Below, piece after piece: positions 38,229 to 46,590 of a stretch of 64,000 nt of DNA (its first letter is position 1; each line of letters begins with the position of its first letter). Under the pieces are notes generated by a model, which ran no database searches, was not told where the DNA came from, and was given only the letters and a program-made list of their open reading frames with translations. The position numbers and the translations under genes are program-made. The stretch is from Flavobacterium ginsenosidimutans. Lineage in GTDB: Bacteria > Bacteroidota > Bacteroidia > Flavobacteriales > Flavobacteriaceae. The stretch spans positions 62,001-126,000 of the forward strand of contig NZ_QJRJ01000073.1 of the NCBI RefSeq assembly GCF_003254625.1. Reading direction: 5' to 3'.

Positions 38229-39281
38229 ATGACAAAACTTGAATTATCCAAAACAGGCTTTCAGATTAACAATACAAACATCGAATTCCCAATTGATATA
38301 ACAGTTTTAAAACAAGCTTTAGGAGACTGCAGACACATCAAAAAACAATACAATCATATTTATACTTGGGACGAACTTGGCATTATGGCGTTTTCTAAAG
38401 AAGGAAACAAAGTTGAAAGTTTGGCTATTGAATTTGAAGTTAGAGAATATGATTATTGCGCAAAAAACATCTTTACTGGAGAATTTATTTTTGATGGAGA
38501 AGAATTATTTCAATACTACGAAAATAATAAAAGTCAACTTGTAAAACTTTTTAAAGGAGACAGAAGCGGTGCTTTTATTTTAAACGAAACAAGTGTTTGG
38601 TTTGACAAAGAAGACGGTAAAATCACAAGTTTAAGCATTTCTGCTTCTGAAGAAAAAGAAAAGAAAATCACAGCGTCTCTTGATCCCGAATACAAATCAT
38701 TTGAACCTTTATGGCAGGAATGGATTTTAGAAATCAATAAAATCGTTTCAACAAACAATGATTACTACAATCTTACAGAGGGAATTTCCGAAAACGACAT
38801 TCAAGAACACATTGAACTTGAAGACGATATTACAATTCCGCCAGCATTAATTAACTTTTACAAAGTTCAAAATGTAGATTACGATCCCGTAACGGCTGTT
38901 TTTCAATTTGGAGTAAACAATTGGAGTTATGATTTAATTCCGTTTGCAGATATTTCAGAAGAATGGAATTCTATTCAAGATTTGCAATTTGACGAAGAAG
39001 ATTTACCTGAACAAGAAATAGATTTCGAAAAAATCCAAACCAACAATTACGCTAACCCAAAATGGATTCCGTTTGCCACAGGAAGAAATGGTGATTATTT
39101 ACTATACGATACAGATCCAGCTGAAAAAGGGAAATTTGGTCAAATCATCGAGCTTCAAAATGAATCTTGGGACAGAAATATTGTCGCTGATTCTTTAGAA
39201 GAACTAGTTCAAAATGAAATCAACAATTTAAGAGCCGGTAAAACTGAGCATTTTGATTTTATTATCGGAAAAGAAAATTAA
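38229..39281 (+). CDS. SMI1/KNR4-like two-domain protein
   Basis: A 350-residue acidic cytosolic protein. Residues 1-150 resemble a DUF7738-type domain (GFQINNTNIEFPIDITVL, YTWDELGIMAFSK). The C-terminal part matches the SMI1/KNR4 superfamily: TIPPALINFYKVQNVDYDP, WIPFATGRNGDYLLYDTDP, and QIIELQNESWDRNIVADSLEE. SMI1 proteins often act as immunity proteins or regulatory binding modules. No toxin gene is adjacent, so the role is open. Confidence 0.7.
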   Translation: MTKLELSKTGFQINNTNIEFPIDITVLKQALGDCRHIKKQYNHIYTWDELGIMAFSKEGNKVESLAIEFEVREYDYCAKNIFTGEFIFDGEELFQYYENNKSQLVKLFKGDRSGAFILNETSVWFDKEDGKITSLSISASEEKEKKITASLDPEYKSFEPLWQEWILEINKIVSTNNDYYNLTEGISENDIQEHIELEDDITIPPALINFYKVQNVDYDPVTAVFQFGVNNWSYDLIPFADISEEWNSIQDLQFDEEDLPEQEIDFEKIQTNNYANPKWIPFATGRNGDYLLYDTDPAEKGKFGQIIELQNESWDRNIVADSLEELVQNEINNLRAGKTEHFDFIIGKEN

Positions 39282-39339
39282 AGTACGTGGATAAAACAGA
39301 TTCACTTTGCGAAAACATGGGTTTTCACAGATTTTCTTT

Positions 39340-39475
39340 CTTTTCTCGCAGATTTTGGAGATTTAGCAGATTCATTCTTAAAATCTTTCCAAGTTTATAT
39401 ATGTGAAATAAAAAAACATACCCTAAACCAAGAGTCAAAAATTCGTCTAAATTCGTGAATTCGTGGCGAACAAAA
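39340..39475. repeat. Single arms of two intergenic repeat families
   Basis: 39354-39382 (CTCGCAGATTTTGGAGATTT) matches one arm of the palindrome at 45422-45543. 39448-39471 (AAATTCGTGAATTCGTGGC) matches the family at 42661-42765. Neither has a partner arm here. Confidence 0.7.
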
Positions 39476-39476
39476 A

Positions 39477-40346
39477 CTAAGCACTCAATCGAATCGTCTT
39501 TCTAAACTCAGACGGACTATACCCTTTTTGCTTTCTAAAGAACTTATTAAAGTGGCTTTCATCCGTAAAACCAAATTCATAAGCAATTTCGTTAATGCGC
39601 TTCTCGCTAAATTGCAAACGATGTTCAATCAGTTTAGTCTTATAATTACTAATATATTGCTGCATAGTTTCGCTGGCGTGTTTCTTAAAATAACGTCCTA
39701 AATATGTATTCGAAATTCCGAAATAATCACTGATAGATTCCGCTTTAATCTTTTCAGGATAATAAATATTGTTCTGAATATATTGCAGAATATCCATTGC
39801 TTTAGCTTCCGTGTTTATTGTCACTTGCTCAGGCAGATACTTCGCAATATTTCTCGCCACAATAATAATCAGTGTATTCACCAATTGCTGAATCAATTCT
39901 TGATTGTAAACATCTTTATCCTGATGTTCACGACAAATCGCTTCAATCATTACTTTCACCAAACATTTGTCAGGATCATTTTTAAGAATACAGCCTGGCT
40001 GATGATTGGCGTTTTGAAGAATATATTCTAATCGCTGAATATTTTCATTCTGCAGACTCGAATTTTTCAAATAAATATCATTAAACCTTAAAAAGAAAAA
40101 TTTCGTTTTAGTTTCAATCGTAAAATTATGACAATCTTCAGGCGTTAACAGGAATAAATGTCCAGGATCGTATTCAAATATATTTTTATTAATACACTGT
40201 CTTCCTGTCCCTTCCAAAATATAAACCAGTTCAAAAAAATTATGACGATCTCCCACATCTGGATATTCATTCAGCGTTTCAAAAGAAACCGTAAAAGGTT
40301 CATATAAGTTTTCTTTTTTCATAATTCCATTTTTTTGAAGATGCAA
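39477..40346 (-). CDS. AraC-family transcriptional regulator
   Basis: A 289-residue regulator. An AraC-type cupin (FFELVYILEGTGRQCINKN, HLFLLTPEDCHNF) is followed by a helical linker and the C-terminal HTH pair (SISDYFGISNTYLGRYFKKH; EIAYEFGFTDESHFNKFFRK). It is divergent from the aldo/keto reductase and probably activates that gene group, whose promoter has a perfect -7 box but no -33 box. Confidence 0.92.
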   Translation of the reverse strand: MHLQKNGIMKKENLYEPFTVSFETLNEYPDVGDRHNFFELVYILEGTGRQCINKNIFEYDPGHLFLLTPEDCHNFTIETKTKFFFLRFNDIYLKNSSLQNENIQRLEYILQNANHQPGCILKNDPDKCLVKVMIEAICREHQDKDVYNQELIQQLVNTLIIIVARNIAKYLPEQVTINTEAKAMDILQYIQNNIYYPEKIKAESISDYFGISNTYLGRYFKKHASETMQQYISNYKTKLIEHRLQFSEKRINEIAYEFGFTDESHFNKFFRKQKGYSPSEFRKTIRLSA

Positions 40347-40397
40347 ATATACCTAAAAAAGACAAATATATACCAAATAAGAATCATAAAAACAGTA

Positions 40398-40405
40398 TAA
40401 TTTTG
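40398..40405 (+). promoter_or_regulatory. -7 box of the aldo/keto reductase operon
   Basis: TAATTTTG, a perfect TAnnTTTG, 34 bp before the ATG. No -33 TTTG lies 17-23 bp upstream, consistent with an activator such as the divergent AraC protein. Confidence 0.5.
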
Positions 40406-40438
40406 CCTCATCAATTTTAAACGAAATAAATCATTATC

Positions 40439-41425
40439 ATGGAATATAGAAAATTAGGCAACTCAGAACTAGAATTATCAGCCATTACTTATGGTGCATT
40501 TGCTATTGGCGGAACCATGTGGGGCGGAACAGAAAAGAAAGATTCAATCGACTCCATTCACGCATCAATCGACCACGGAGTAACTACAATCGACACTGCT
40601 CCTTTTTATGGATTTGGCTTAAGCGAAGAAATGATCGGAGAAGCCATTAAAAGTCAAGATCGTTCTAAAGTTCAGTTACTTACAAAATTTGGTTTGGTTT
40701 GGGACGGAAGCAATAACGGTAAAGGCGATTTCTTTTTCGACGCTGACGACAACGGTAAAAAAGTTCCAGTATATAAATATTCATCAAAAGCAAACGTAAT
40801 TAAAGAAGTTGAAGAAAGCTTAAAACGTCTTCAAACCGATTATATCGATTTACTGCAAATTCACTGGCCAGATTCAACAACACCAATTTCTGAAACAATG
40901 GAAGCTGCTGAAACTTTAATCCAGCAAGGAAAAATCAGAGCTTTCGGAGTAAGCAATTACAATGTTGCACAAATTCAGGAAGCACAAAAAACGATTCAAG
41001 TCGCTTCAAATCAAGTCGCATACAGCATGTTGAACCGTAAAATTGAAGAAGAATTAATTCCTTTTACAATTTCAGAAAACATCGGAATCATTGCTTACAG
41101 TCCAATGGAAAGAGGTTTGTTGACTGGGAAATATTTCACAGACAGCAAATTAAAAGAAAATGACCATAGAAACGGTTATTTCAATCAGTTTGATCTTCAA
41201 AAAGTAAAAACCTTAGTTGAAGAATTAACTTCTTTAGCACATGCAAAAGAAGCAAGCTTATCGCAATTAGTATTACGCTGGACCTCTTTACAAAAAGGAA
41301 TTGCAATTGTTTTAGCTGGAGCTAGAAACGCAGAACAAGCCATTTCAAACGCCAAAACAATGAATTTCGATTTATCAGCTTCAGAATTGGAATTTATCAA
41401 TCAAGCGATTGCTAAAATAAAATAA
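40439..41425 (+). CDS. Aldo/keto reductase
   Basis: A 328-residue NADPH-dependent TIM-barrel oxidoreductase. The catalytic tetrad region is visible: GVTTIDTAPFYGFGLSEEM (Asp, Tyr), LLTKFGLVW (Lys) and IDLLQIHWPD (His). The C-terminal VLAGARNAEQAISNAK binds the cofactor phosphate. Substrate is unknown; sugar-aldehyde or toxic-carbonyl reduction is common. It heads a redox gene group controlled by the divergent AraC gene, although a repeat-rich gap separates it from the next gene. Confidence 0.92.
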   Translation: MEYRKLGNSELELSAITYGAFAIGGTMWGGTEKKDSIDSIHASIDHGVTTIDTAPFYGFGLSEEMIGEAIKSQDRSKVQLLTKFGLVWDGSNNGKGDFFFDADDNGKKVPVYKYSSKANVIKEVEESLKRLQTDYIDLLQIHWPDSTTPISETMEAAETLIQQGKIRAFGVSNYNVAQIQEAQKTIQVASNQVAYSMLNRKIEEELIPFTISENIGIIAYSPMERGLLTGKYFTDSKLKENDHRNGYFNQFDLQKVKTLVEELTSLAHAKEASLSQLVLRWTSLQKGIAIVLAGARNAEQAISNAKTMNFDLSASELEFINQAIAKIK

Positions 41426-41765
41426 TTCTCTTTTAAACACATAGAAACATAGTTTTCATTGCACACAAAAGGCATTTCAATTGCATTAACAAACATAGTC
41501 AACGTAATTTGTCATTTCGAGGAACGAGAAATCACAAACTTTGAGAACTATGTGTTAGAAACTAGTTTCTTTCCATTCTCTTTTCCAGAAAGAAAATTCT
41601 ATGTTTCTATGTGTTTAAAAAAAATCTCAAAACTTAAATAATTTAAATTTGGGCGTGTCCCAAGGGCCGGGCTATCCGCTAAATCTTTTACTTTTTAAAG
41701 AAAAAAGCAAAAGGATATCGCTCCTATCCCTCACGCATCACGTATCCATAACAACATAAAGTAAA
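41426..41765. repeat. Composite inverted-repeat region
   Basis: 340 bp with no gene. Outer arms ACACATAGAAACATAG (from 41438) and CTATGTTTCTATGTGT (ending about 41613) are exact reverse complements. Between them lies a single arm of the LIR family, TTTGTCATTTCGAGGAACGA (41508-41527). To the right, 41651-41745 contains GGGCTATCCGC and CGCTCCTATCCCTC, shared with 55.87 kb. A short frame at 41459-41641 is made wholly of repeat and is not a gene. Confidence 0.8.
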
Positions 41766-42371
41766 ATGAAAAAGATATTTATAATTAACGGCGGACAAAA
41801 ATTCGCGCATTCAGGAGGACAATTCAATAAAACCGTTCAGGACTGGACAGTTGAATTTCTTTCTAAAAACAATGATTACGAAATAAAAACAACTCACATT
41901 GAAGACGAAATAGATCTTCAAAAAGAAGTAGAAAAATTCGTTTGGGCAGATTTAATTATCTATCATACACCAGTTTGGTGGTTTCAAATTCCGAATCTTT
42001 TTAAAAAATATATCGATGATGTTTTCACGCAAGGACACAACAACGGAATCTATAAAAGCGACGGAAGAAGTCGTGTAAACCCAGACATCAACTACGGAAC
42101 CGGCGGACTTTTACACGGACGCAAATACATGCTTACCACAAGCTGGAACGCACCTGCAACAGCGTTTACACTTCCAGGCGAATTCTTCGAAGAAACTTCT
42201 GTTGATGATGGCGTAATGTTTGGCTTCCACAAAATGAACAAATTTACAGGAATGGAACGCGTAAACGGATTTCATTTCCATGACGTAGAAAAAGGTGCTA
42301 CACCAGAAAATATCGTTATCTTTAAAGAGAATTACACGAAACATTTAGAGCAAACTTTTAAAAACTTATAA
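41766..42371 (+). CDS. NAD(P)H-dependent flavodoxin-fold oxidoreductase
   Basis: A 201-residue protein of the MdaB/NAD(P)H quinone reductase family (flavodoxin_2). It begins KKIFIINGGQKFAHSGGQFN (flavin phosphate loop) and contains LIIYHTPVWWFQIPNLFKKY, the FMN/FAD-contact segment, plus the GTGGLLHGRKYMLTTSWNAP motif. It carries out two-electron reduction of quinones. Its position next to a quinol monooxygenase-like gene (2 bp gap) supports a quinone or aromatic detoxification role. Confidence 0.9.
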   Translation: MKKIFIINGGQKFAHSGGQFNKTVQDWTVEFLSKNNDYEIKTTHIEDEIDLQKEVEKFVWADLIIYHTPVWWFQIPNLFKKYIDDVFTQGHNNGIYKSDGRSRVNPDINYGTGGLLHGRKYMLTTSWNAPATAFTLPGEFFEETSVDDGVMFGFHKMNKFTGMERVNGFHFHDVEKGATPENIVIFKENYTKHLEQTFKNL

Positions 42372-42373
42372 TT

Positions 42374-42652
42374 ATGATTTCGATTACAGCAATTTTAAAA
42401 AGTAAACCAGAACATTTAATTGAAGTTCAAAGCCTGCTGACAAATCTAGTAACCGAAACTAGAAAAGAAGCTGCTTGTATTCGTTATGATTTACACACTT
42501 CAGAAAATGTTTTTATTCTTTGGGAAGAATGGAAAGATCAACCTGGTTTAGACTTACACAACAACCAGTCTTACTTAAAAGATTTCATCAAAAAAACCGA
42601 AAGTCTAGTTTCAAGTCCAATTCAAGTTTACAAAACTGCTCAGATTTTATAA
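42374..42652 (+). CDS. Antibiotic biosynthesis monooxygenase (YgiN-like) protein
   Basis: A 92-residue ABM-domain protein: ISITAILKSKPEHLIEVQS at the start, TRKEAACIRYDLHTSE and FILWEEWKDQPGLDLH. These small ferredoxin-like proteins, such as YgiN, act as quinol monooxygenases. YgiN and MdaB are known partners in E. coli, and here the two genes are separated by 2 bp, which supports the pairing. Confidence 0.88.
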   Translation: MISITAILKSKPEHLIEVQSLLTNLVTETRKEAACIRYDLHTSENVFILWEEWKDQPGLDLHNNQSYLKDFIKKTESLVSSPIQVYKTAQIL

Positions 42653-42660
42653 GTTTTTAT

Positions 42661-42765
42661 AGCCACGAATTCACGAATTAATCTAAAATCTTTGCGCATA
42701 GATTTTAAAAAATAAATTCGTGACTCGAGCGATAGCGAAAAGGCGAAGCAATTCGTGGCTATAAA
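42661..42765. repeat. Inverted repeat with CACGAATTC arms
   Basis: AGCCACGAATTCACGAATT at the left and CAATTCGTGGCTAT at the right pair imperfectly, with AAATTCGTGACTCG within. It belongs to the same family as 39448-39471. The right arm overlaps the apparent upstream extension of the DUF3291 frame, which argues for the later start of that gene. Confidence 0.75.
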
Positions 42766-42814
42766 ATTATTCAGAAAAAAACTAAATTGCCTAAAATTCA
42801 GAAACCTATATTTT

Positions 42815-43294
42815 ATGAGTCATTATCATCTTGCCGAAATTAATATTGCCAAAATGAAAGGCGTCGATATCAACGACCCAATAATGAAAGAATTTGTAGA
42901 TAATTTAGATGCTGTAAATACTTTAGCCGAAGAAAGCGAAGGTTTTGTTTGGAGATTAAAAGACGAAACTGACAGTTACAATGCCACAAGTCTGAATCCG
43001 TACAATGATGAGCAAATTATCATTAATGTATCGGTTTGGGAAAGCATTGAAACTTTGGAGCATTATATGTACAAAACTTTTCATAGTGAATTTTTAAGAC
43101 GTCGAAAAGAATGGTTTCAGAAATTTGGAAAAGCGCATACAGCCATGTGGTGGATTGCAAAAGGAGAAATTCCAACCATGGAAAAAGCCGTAGAAAAATT
43201 AGATTACCTGCAGAAAAATGGCCCTTCAGAATTAGTTTTTGATCTTAGAAACAAATATCCAGCACCAAATAAAAACAAAATAAAAGCGAAATAA
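42815..43294 (+). CDS. DUF3291 domain protein
   Basis: A 159-residue protein starting at ATG 42815 (MSHYHLAEINIAKMKG); the longer frame from 42755 runs into the repeat and is not used. It matches DUF3291: HYHLAEINIA, EESEGFVWRL, VSVWESIETLEHYMYKTFHS, and KAHTAMWWIAKGEIPTMEKA. The fold is ferredoxin-like, similar to ABM proteins. Function is unknown, but it lies directly behind the ABM and quinone-reductase genes. Confidence 0.85.
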   Translation: MSHYHLAEINIAKMKGVDINDPIMKEFVDNLDAVNTLAEESEGFVWRLKDETDSYNATSLNPYNDEQIIINVSVWESIETLEHYMYKTFHSEFLRRRKEWFQKFGKAHTAMWWIAKGEIPTMEKAVEKLDYLQKNGPSELVFDLRNKYPAPNKNKIKAK

Positions 43295-43316
43295 AATTCA
43301 TTATTTCGCTTTTGTT
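43282..43316 (+). terminator. Terminator overlapping the DUF3291 gene end
   Basis: A 13-bp stem AAAAGCGAAATAA / TTATTTCGCTTTT whose left arm contains the stop codon, followed by T-rich sequence. It can also stop the convergent dipeptidase transcript. Confidence 0.85.
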
Positions 43317-43341
43317 TTGTTTACAAATAATCTTTGATAGA

Positions 43342-44562
43342 TTAAGATCTTTTAGTTGCAATATCAAATATTCGGCAATAATTTCCACCGCCGATTTTAG
43401 CAATCTCTTCTTCTTTAAAACCAGCTTTTAGTAAAGATTCAACAACAGTATAATAAAACCCTTGTTTTTCAATTCCCCAAGACTGATTAGTTCCTTGAGG
43501 CCCTTGCTTTTTGCTAGCATTTTGCCCTTTTTGATCGTTTTGCTTTTTGGGTTCTTCCTTTTTATCTTCAGGTTTTTTATTATCTCCTTGTCCCCATCCT
43601 TTATCATTTGGTGAACGATATGCAGGAGTCAGTTTAGTATCAGTTCCAATGCAAACATGATCGACACCAACTACGTCAACCATTGCTTTTATATTATCTG
43701 CAAATTCAGTTGGTGAATCAGCAAGATGTGTCCAAACTCCAATTACACTGCCATGATCTGCTACAATTTTAGCCTGCTCTTTACTTATAAGTCTTGGCAT
43801 CATCATTTTAGACATAAATTCATTTGTTCCAAGACGTGTATTTAAACCTGTATGCGAAACTAAAACAGGGTTCTTAGCAACTTTTAAAGCTCCGTTTACC
43901 GTATTATCATCACAATGCGACAAATCGACTAAAACACCTAATCTTTCACATTCCTTAATTGTTTCAGCACCAAAAGAAGTAAGTCCGCCCCATTGAGGAG
44001 TTTTTGTAAAAATATCACCTAACGGAACAGAAGCATCATTATCATGAAGTAATCCCAAATGCCTTAAACCTCTATCGTAAGCAACCTGCAAACGCTCAAT
44101 TTTGCCTTCTAGAAAATGTCCTCCCTCTACAGATTGAATTACTATAGGCTTTTTATTTTTATGAGCTTCTTCCAAATCAGTGTAATTAAGAGCGCGTTTC
44201 ATATTATTAGCAATTAATATTTCATCCATTGCAGTTAATCCGTTTAGAAATCTTTCGTAAGCATCTCCAGGATTAACTAATTTCTGATAATCAACGGCAA
44301 AAGTCATACAAATTGCAGATAAGCCAGATTTCTTCATTTCACCAAACAAATCAACTTTTGGGCCCGGCAGTTCTGATTTTATCAAAGGAACATCAATGTG
44401 ATTGTGTGTGTCGATTCCGAATGTTTTTGCAACAATAGCAGCAATTCTAGGATCTTGTTCAGTTGCTGCCCAAGATAAAAGCGGATTTAACATTAAAGCT
44501 GCTCCCGCTCCACTCATTGTAAACAGAAAACTTCTGCGATTCCATTGTTGATTATTGCTCAT
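43342..44562 (-). CDS. M19 membrane dipeptidase, Tat-exported
   Basis: A 406-residue renal-dipeptidase-family zinc enzyme. It has a twin-arginine signal (NRRSFLFTMSG plus hydrophobic core). The zinc ligands are in GIDTHNHIDVP (His-x-Asp), VIQSVEGGHFLEG (Glu) and VLVSHTGLN (His), and the C-terminal part reads HVCIGTDTKLTPAY and KIGGGNYCRIF. A Lys/Gln-rich low-complexity insert of about 35 residues sits near 315-350, between the last barrel strands. It hydrolyses dipeptides in the periplasm. Confidence 0.9.
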   Translation of the reverse strand: MSNNQQWNRRSFLFTMSGAGAALMLNPLLSWAATEQDPRIAAIVAKTFGIDTHNHIDVPLIKSELPGPKVDLFGEMKKSGLSAICMTFAVDYQKLVNPGDAYERFLNGLTAMDEILIANNMKRALNYTDLEEAHKNKKPIVIQSVEGGHFLEGKIERLQVAYDRGLRHLGLLHDNDASVPLGDIFTKTPQWGGLTSFGAETIKECERLGVLVDLSHCDDNTVNGALKVAKNPVLVSHTGLNTRLGTNEFMSKMMMPRLISKEQAKIVADHGSVIGVWTHLADSPTEFADNIKAMVDVVGVDHVCIGTDTKLTPAYRSPNDKGWGQGDNKKPEDKKEEPKKQNDQKGQNASKKQGPQGTNQSWGIEKQGFYYTVVESLLKAGFKEEEIAKIGGGNYCRIFDIATKRS

Positions 44563-44696
44563 TTTAAATATTTAATTGTGAAAGAAAAAATAGAACTTGA
44601 TTATACAAAACAACACTTTTTTTCAATTCATCAATCAATTAATATACAGAAAGAAACATAGAACCGACCAAAAACAAAAATCAAACGATTAAACTT

Positions 44697-45404
44697 TTAT
44701 TTGATTCCTCCAAAAGCTCCAAAACACATGTTTTTATGTAAAATTTCAACTTTTGAAAAACCTACTTTTTTCATTAAATCCAATTGATAGTTCATTGATC
44801 TTGGAGAATCTTCTTTTTCAATATAATCCAAAACTTTCTGGCGGTACTCTGCTCCTCCTATTCCTTCCAAATATTCACCATAACGTTGCCAAGTATATTC
44901 ATTCAGTAATTCGGTGTCTTGCGTGATTAAGTCCGAAATCATTAAACAGCCTCCTGGTTTCAATAATTTGAACAATTTTGCGAAAGTAGTTTCCCAATCG
45001 TTATCATCACGCAAATGATGCAAAACAGCACCTGCCAAAATAATATCAAAACTGTTTTCTTCTAAAACTACTTCTCGAATATCGCCTTGCTTAATTTCAA
45101 CTTTTCCATTTGTTACTGCTGAAACTCTTTCAAAAGCACGATCCAACATTGGCAAACTCAAATCAACCAAAGTATAGTTTAAATCTGGCACTTTAGATAA
45201 CATCATTAAAGTGTAGTTTCCAGCTCCACAGCCCACATCTAAAACGTTTTTAGCATTTGGAACAATTCGTTTTGAAGCTTCGGTAATTAATTCTAAAGAA
45301 ATAGTAGCATCGATTGTTGCCACTTGTCCTGTTTCTAAGTTTGAAAATCGTTCGACATCATTGTCAAATCGCTCTTTGATTTCTTCAATAGTTGATTTTT
45401 TCAT
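44697..45404 (-). CDS. Class I SAM-dependent methyltransferase
   Basis: A 235-residue Rossmann methylase: NVLDVGCGAGNYTLMML (motif I), YTLVDLSLPMLDRA (motif II), VEIKQGDIRE and ILAGAVLHHLRDD (post-I and motif IV), and GGCLMISDLI. It resembles Methyltransf_25-type small-molecule methylases. Substrate is unknown. It is divergent from the LysR gene across 304 bp. Confidence 0.85.
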   Translation of the reverse strand: MKKSTIEEIKERFDNDVERFSNLETGQVATIDATISLELITEASKRIVPNAKNVLDVGCGAGNYTLMMLSKVPDLNYTLVDLSLPMLDRAFERVSAVTNGKVEIKQGDIREVVLEENSFDIILAGAVLHHLRDDNDWETTFAKLFKLLKPGGCLMISDLITQDTELLNEYTWQRYGEYLEGIGGAEYRQKVLDYIEKEDSPRSMNYQLDLMKKVGFSKVEILHKNMCFGAFGGIK

Positions 45405-45421
45405 GGTCTTTTGTTTTTTTT

Positions 45422-45543
45422 AATCTCTCGCAGATCAAGCAGATTGAGCGAATCTTTTTGCTATTATATGATTGGGATATTATTATGATTAAGATGATTT
45501 ATCTAAAATTAATAATCTGCTTTATCTGCTAAATCTGCGAGAG
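45422..45543. repeat. Inverted repeat with CGCAGAT arms
   Basis: CTCTCGCAGATCAAGCAGATT at the left pairs imperfectly with TCTGCTAAATCTGCGAGAG at the right. A single arm of the same family is at 39354-39382. Confidence 0.75.
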
Positions 45544-45659
45544 ACCTATTTTGCTTTAAAAAGTTATATTTTTTTTGTTAAGAGTTATTCGTTACAACTT
45601 TCACTTTTAACGTTTCACTTCTAACATTTAACTTAAAACCAAAACTATCTCTTTCATAA

Positions 45660-45707
45660 ATACTTTAAAAATACTATTTTTATCAATTAATAATACTTTA
45701 AAAGTAT
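45660..45707 (+). promoter_or_regulatory. Candidate LysR-type operator repeats
   Basis: ATACTTTAAAA occurs at 45660-45670 and again at 45693-45703, 33 bp apart (three helical turns). The second is part of a 15-nt palindrome ATACTTTAAAAGTAT that ends 2 bp before the LysR start codon. Its position suggests autoregulation. Confidence 0.55.
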
Positions 45708-45708
45708 C

Positions 45709-46590
45709 ATGGAATTACGTCACTTAAAATATTTTTTAGCGGTCGCCGAAGAACTGAATTTTACCAAAGCTTCAGAAAAACTCTTTATTTCTCAACCGCC
45801 ATTAAGCCGACAAATAGCAGAACTGGAAGACGAACTTCAGGCAAAACTTTTTATCAGAAACAATAAAAAAGTAGAACTTACTGAAGCTGGAAAATATTTT
45901 AAAGAAGAAGTAACGGTGTTTTTTCAGAATCTAGAACGCATTTCTGCAAAAACAAAAAAGATTGCAGAGAATGTTTCGGGCGAATTTAGGATTGCTTATA
46001 TCAGTTCGATTTATTCTTCTGTCATTTCAGATTTGATAAAACATCTGAAAGCGCGATTTCCTTATGTAAATTTCAAACTTTTCGAAATTTCAACCACCAA
46101 ACAAATTGATGCTTTAGAACAAGGAAAAATCGAAATGGGAATTATCAGATCGCCCATTCAGTCGCCAAAAATAAAATCTCATTTATGGTTTAAGGATGGA
46201 TTTTCATTGGTTTACAATAAAAACTCTTTTCAGATAAAATCAGAAAATGATATTTTAGAACTAAAAGATGAAACGTTTGTTTTTTTCAACAAAGATTACG
46301 CACCACATTATCATGAAGTTTTATTAGAACTTTGCGCTTTTTATGGCTTTACGCCGAAGATTATTCATGAAGCTAATAATATCAACTCAATCGTACAATT
46401 GGTCAAAAACGGATTAGGAATTTCGATTGTTCCATCGAATATTGCAAAGAACAATAAGGACTCAGAAATTGGTTTTATCGAATTGAAAAAGGTTAACCTA
46501 TATACAAATGTATCTTTAATTACTTCAAAAGACGATCATTCTGAGATTACACAATCTGCTGTTGATTTTTTGTTGCTACAAAGGCGCTAA
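45709..46590 (+). CDS. LysR-family transcriptional regulator
   Basis: A 293-residue regulator of LysR type. The winged HTH occupies residues 1-60 (ELRHLKYFLAVAEELNFTKA, SEKLFISQPPLSRQIAELE), and the substrate-binding domain follows (EFRIAYISSIYSSVISDLI, then the C-terminal VQLVKNGLGISIVPSN). It belongs to the BenM/CatR-like subgroup. Its last codons (LLLQRR) lie in the left arm of an intergenic repeat, so the C-terminus is repeat-encoded. The divergent methyltransferase gene is a possible target. Confidence 0.92.
   Translation: MELRHLKYFLAVAEELNFTKASEKLFISQPPLSRQIAELEDELQAKLFIRNNKKVELTEAGKYFKEEVTVFFQNLERISAKTKKIAENVSGEFRIAYISSIYSSVISDLIKHLKARFPYVNFKLFEISTTKQIDALEQGKIEMGIIRSPIQSPKIKSHLWFKDGFSLVYNKNSFQIKSENDILELKDETFVFFNKDYAPHYHEVLLELCAFYGFTPKIIHEANNINSIVQLVKNGLGISIVPSNIAKNNKDSEIGFIELKKVNLYTNVSLITSKDDHSEITQSAVDFLLLQRR

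Larger units (their letters stand above)
45405..45708. other. Divergent intergenic region with palindrome and LysR operator
   Basis: 304 bp. Near the left end lies the CGCAGATT palindrome (45422-45543, separate entry), and directly before the LysR gene lie two ATACTTTAAAA repeats (separate entry). The remaining part contains only AT-rich sequence with CACTTTTAACGTTTCAC-like short repeats. Confidence 0.5.

Noticed and set aside
41459..41641. 60-codon frame after the aldo/keto reductase
   Set aside because: It consists entirely of inverted-repeat sequence.
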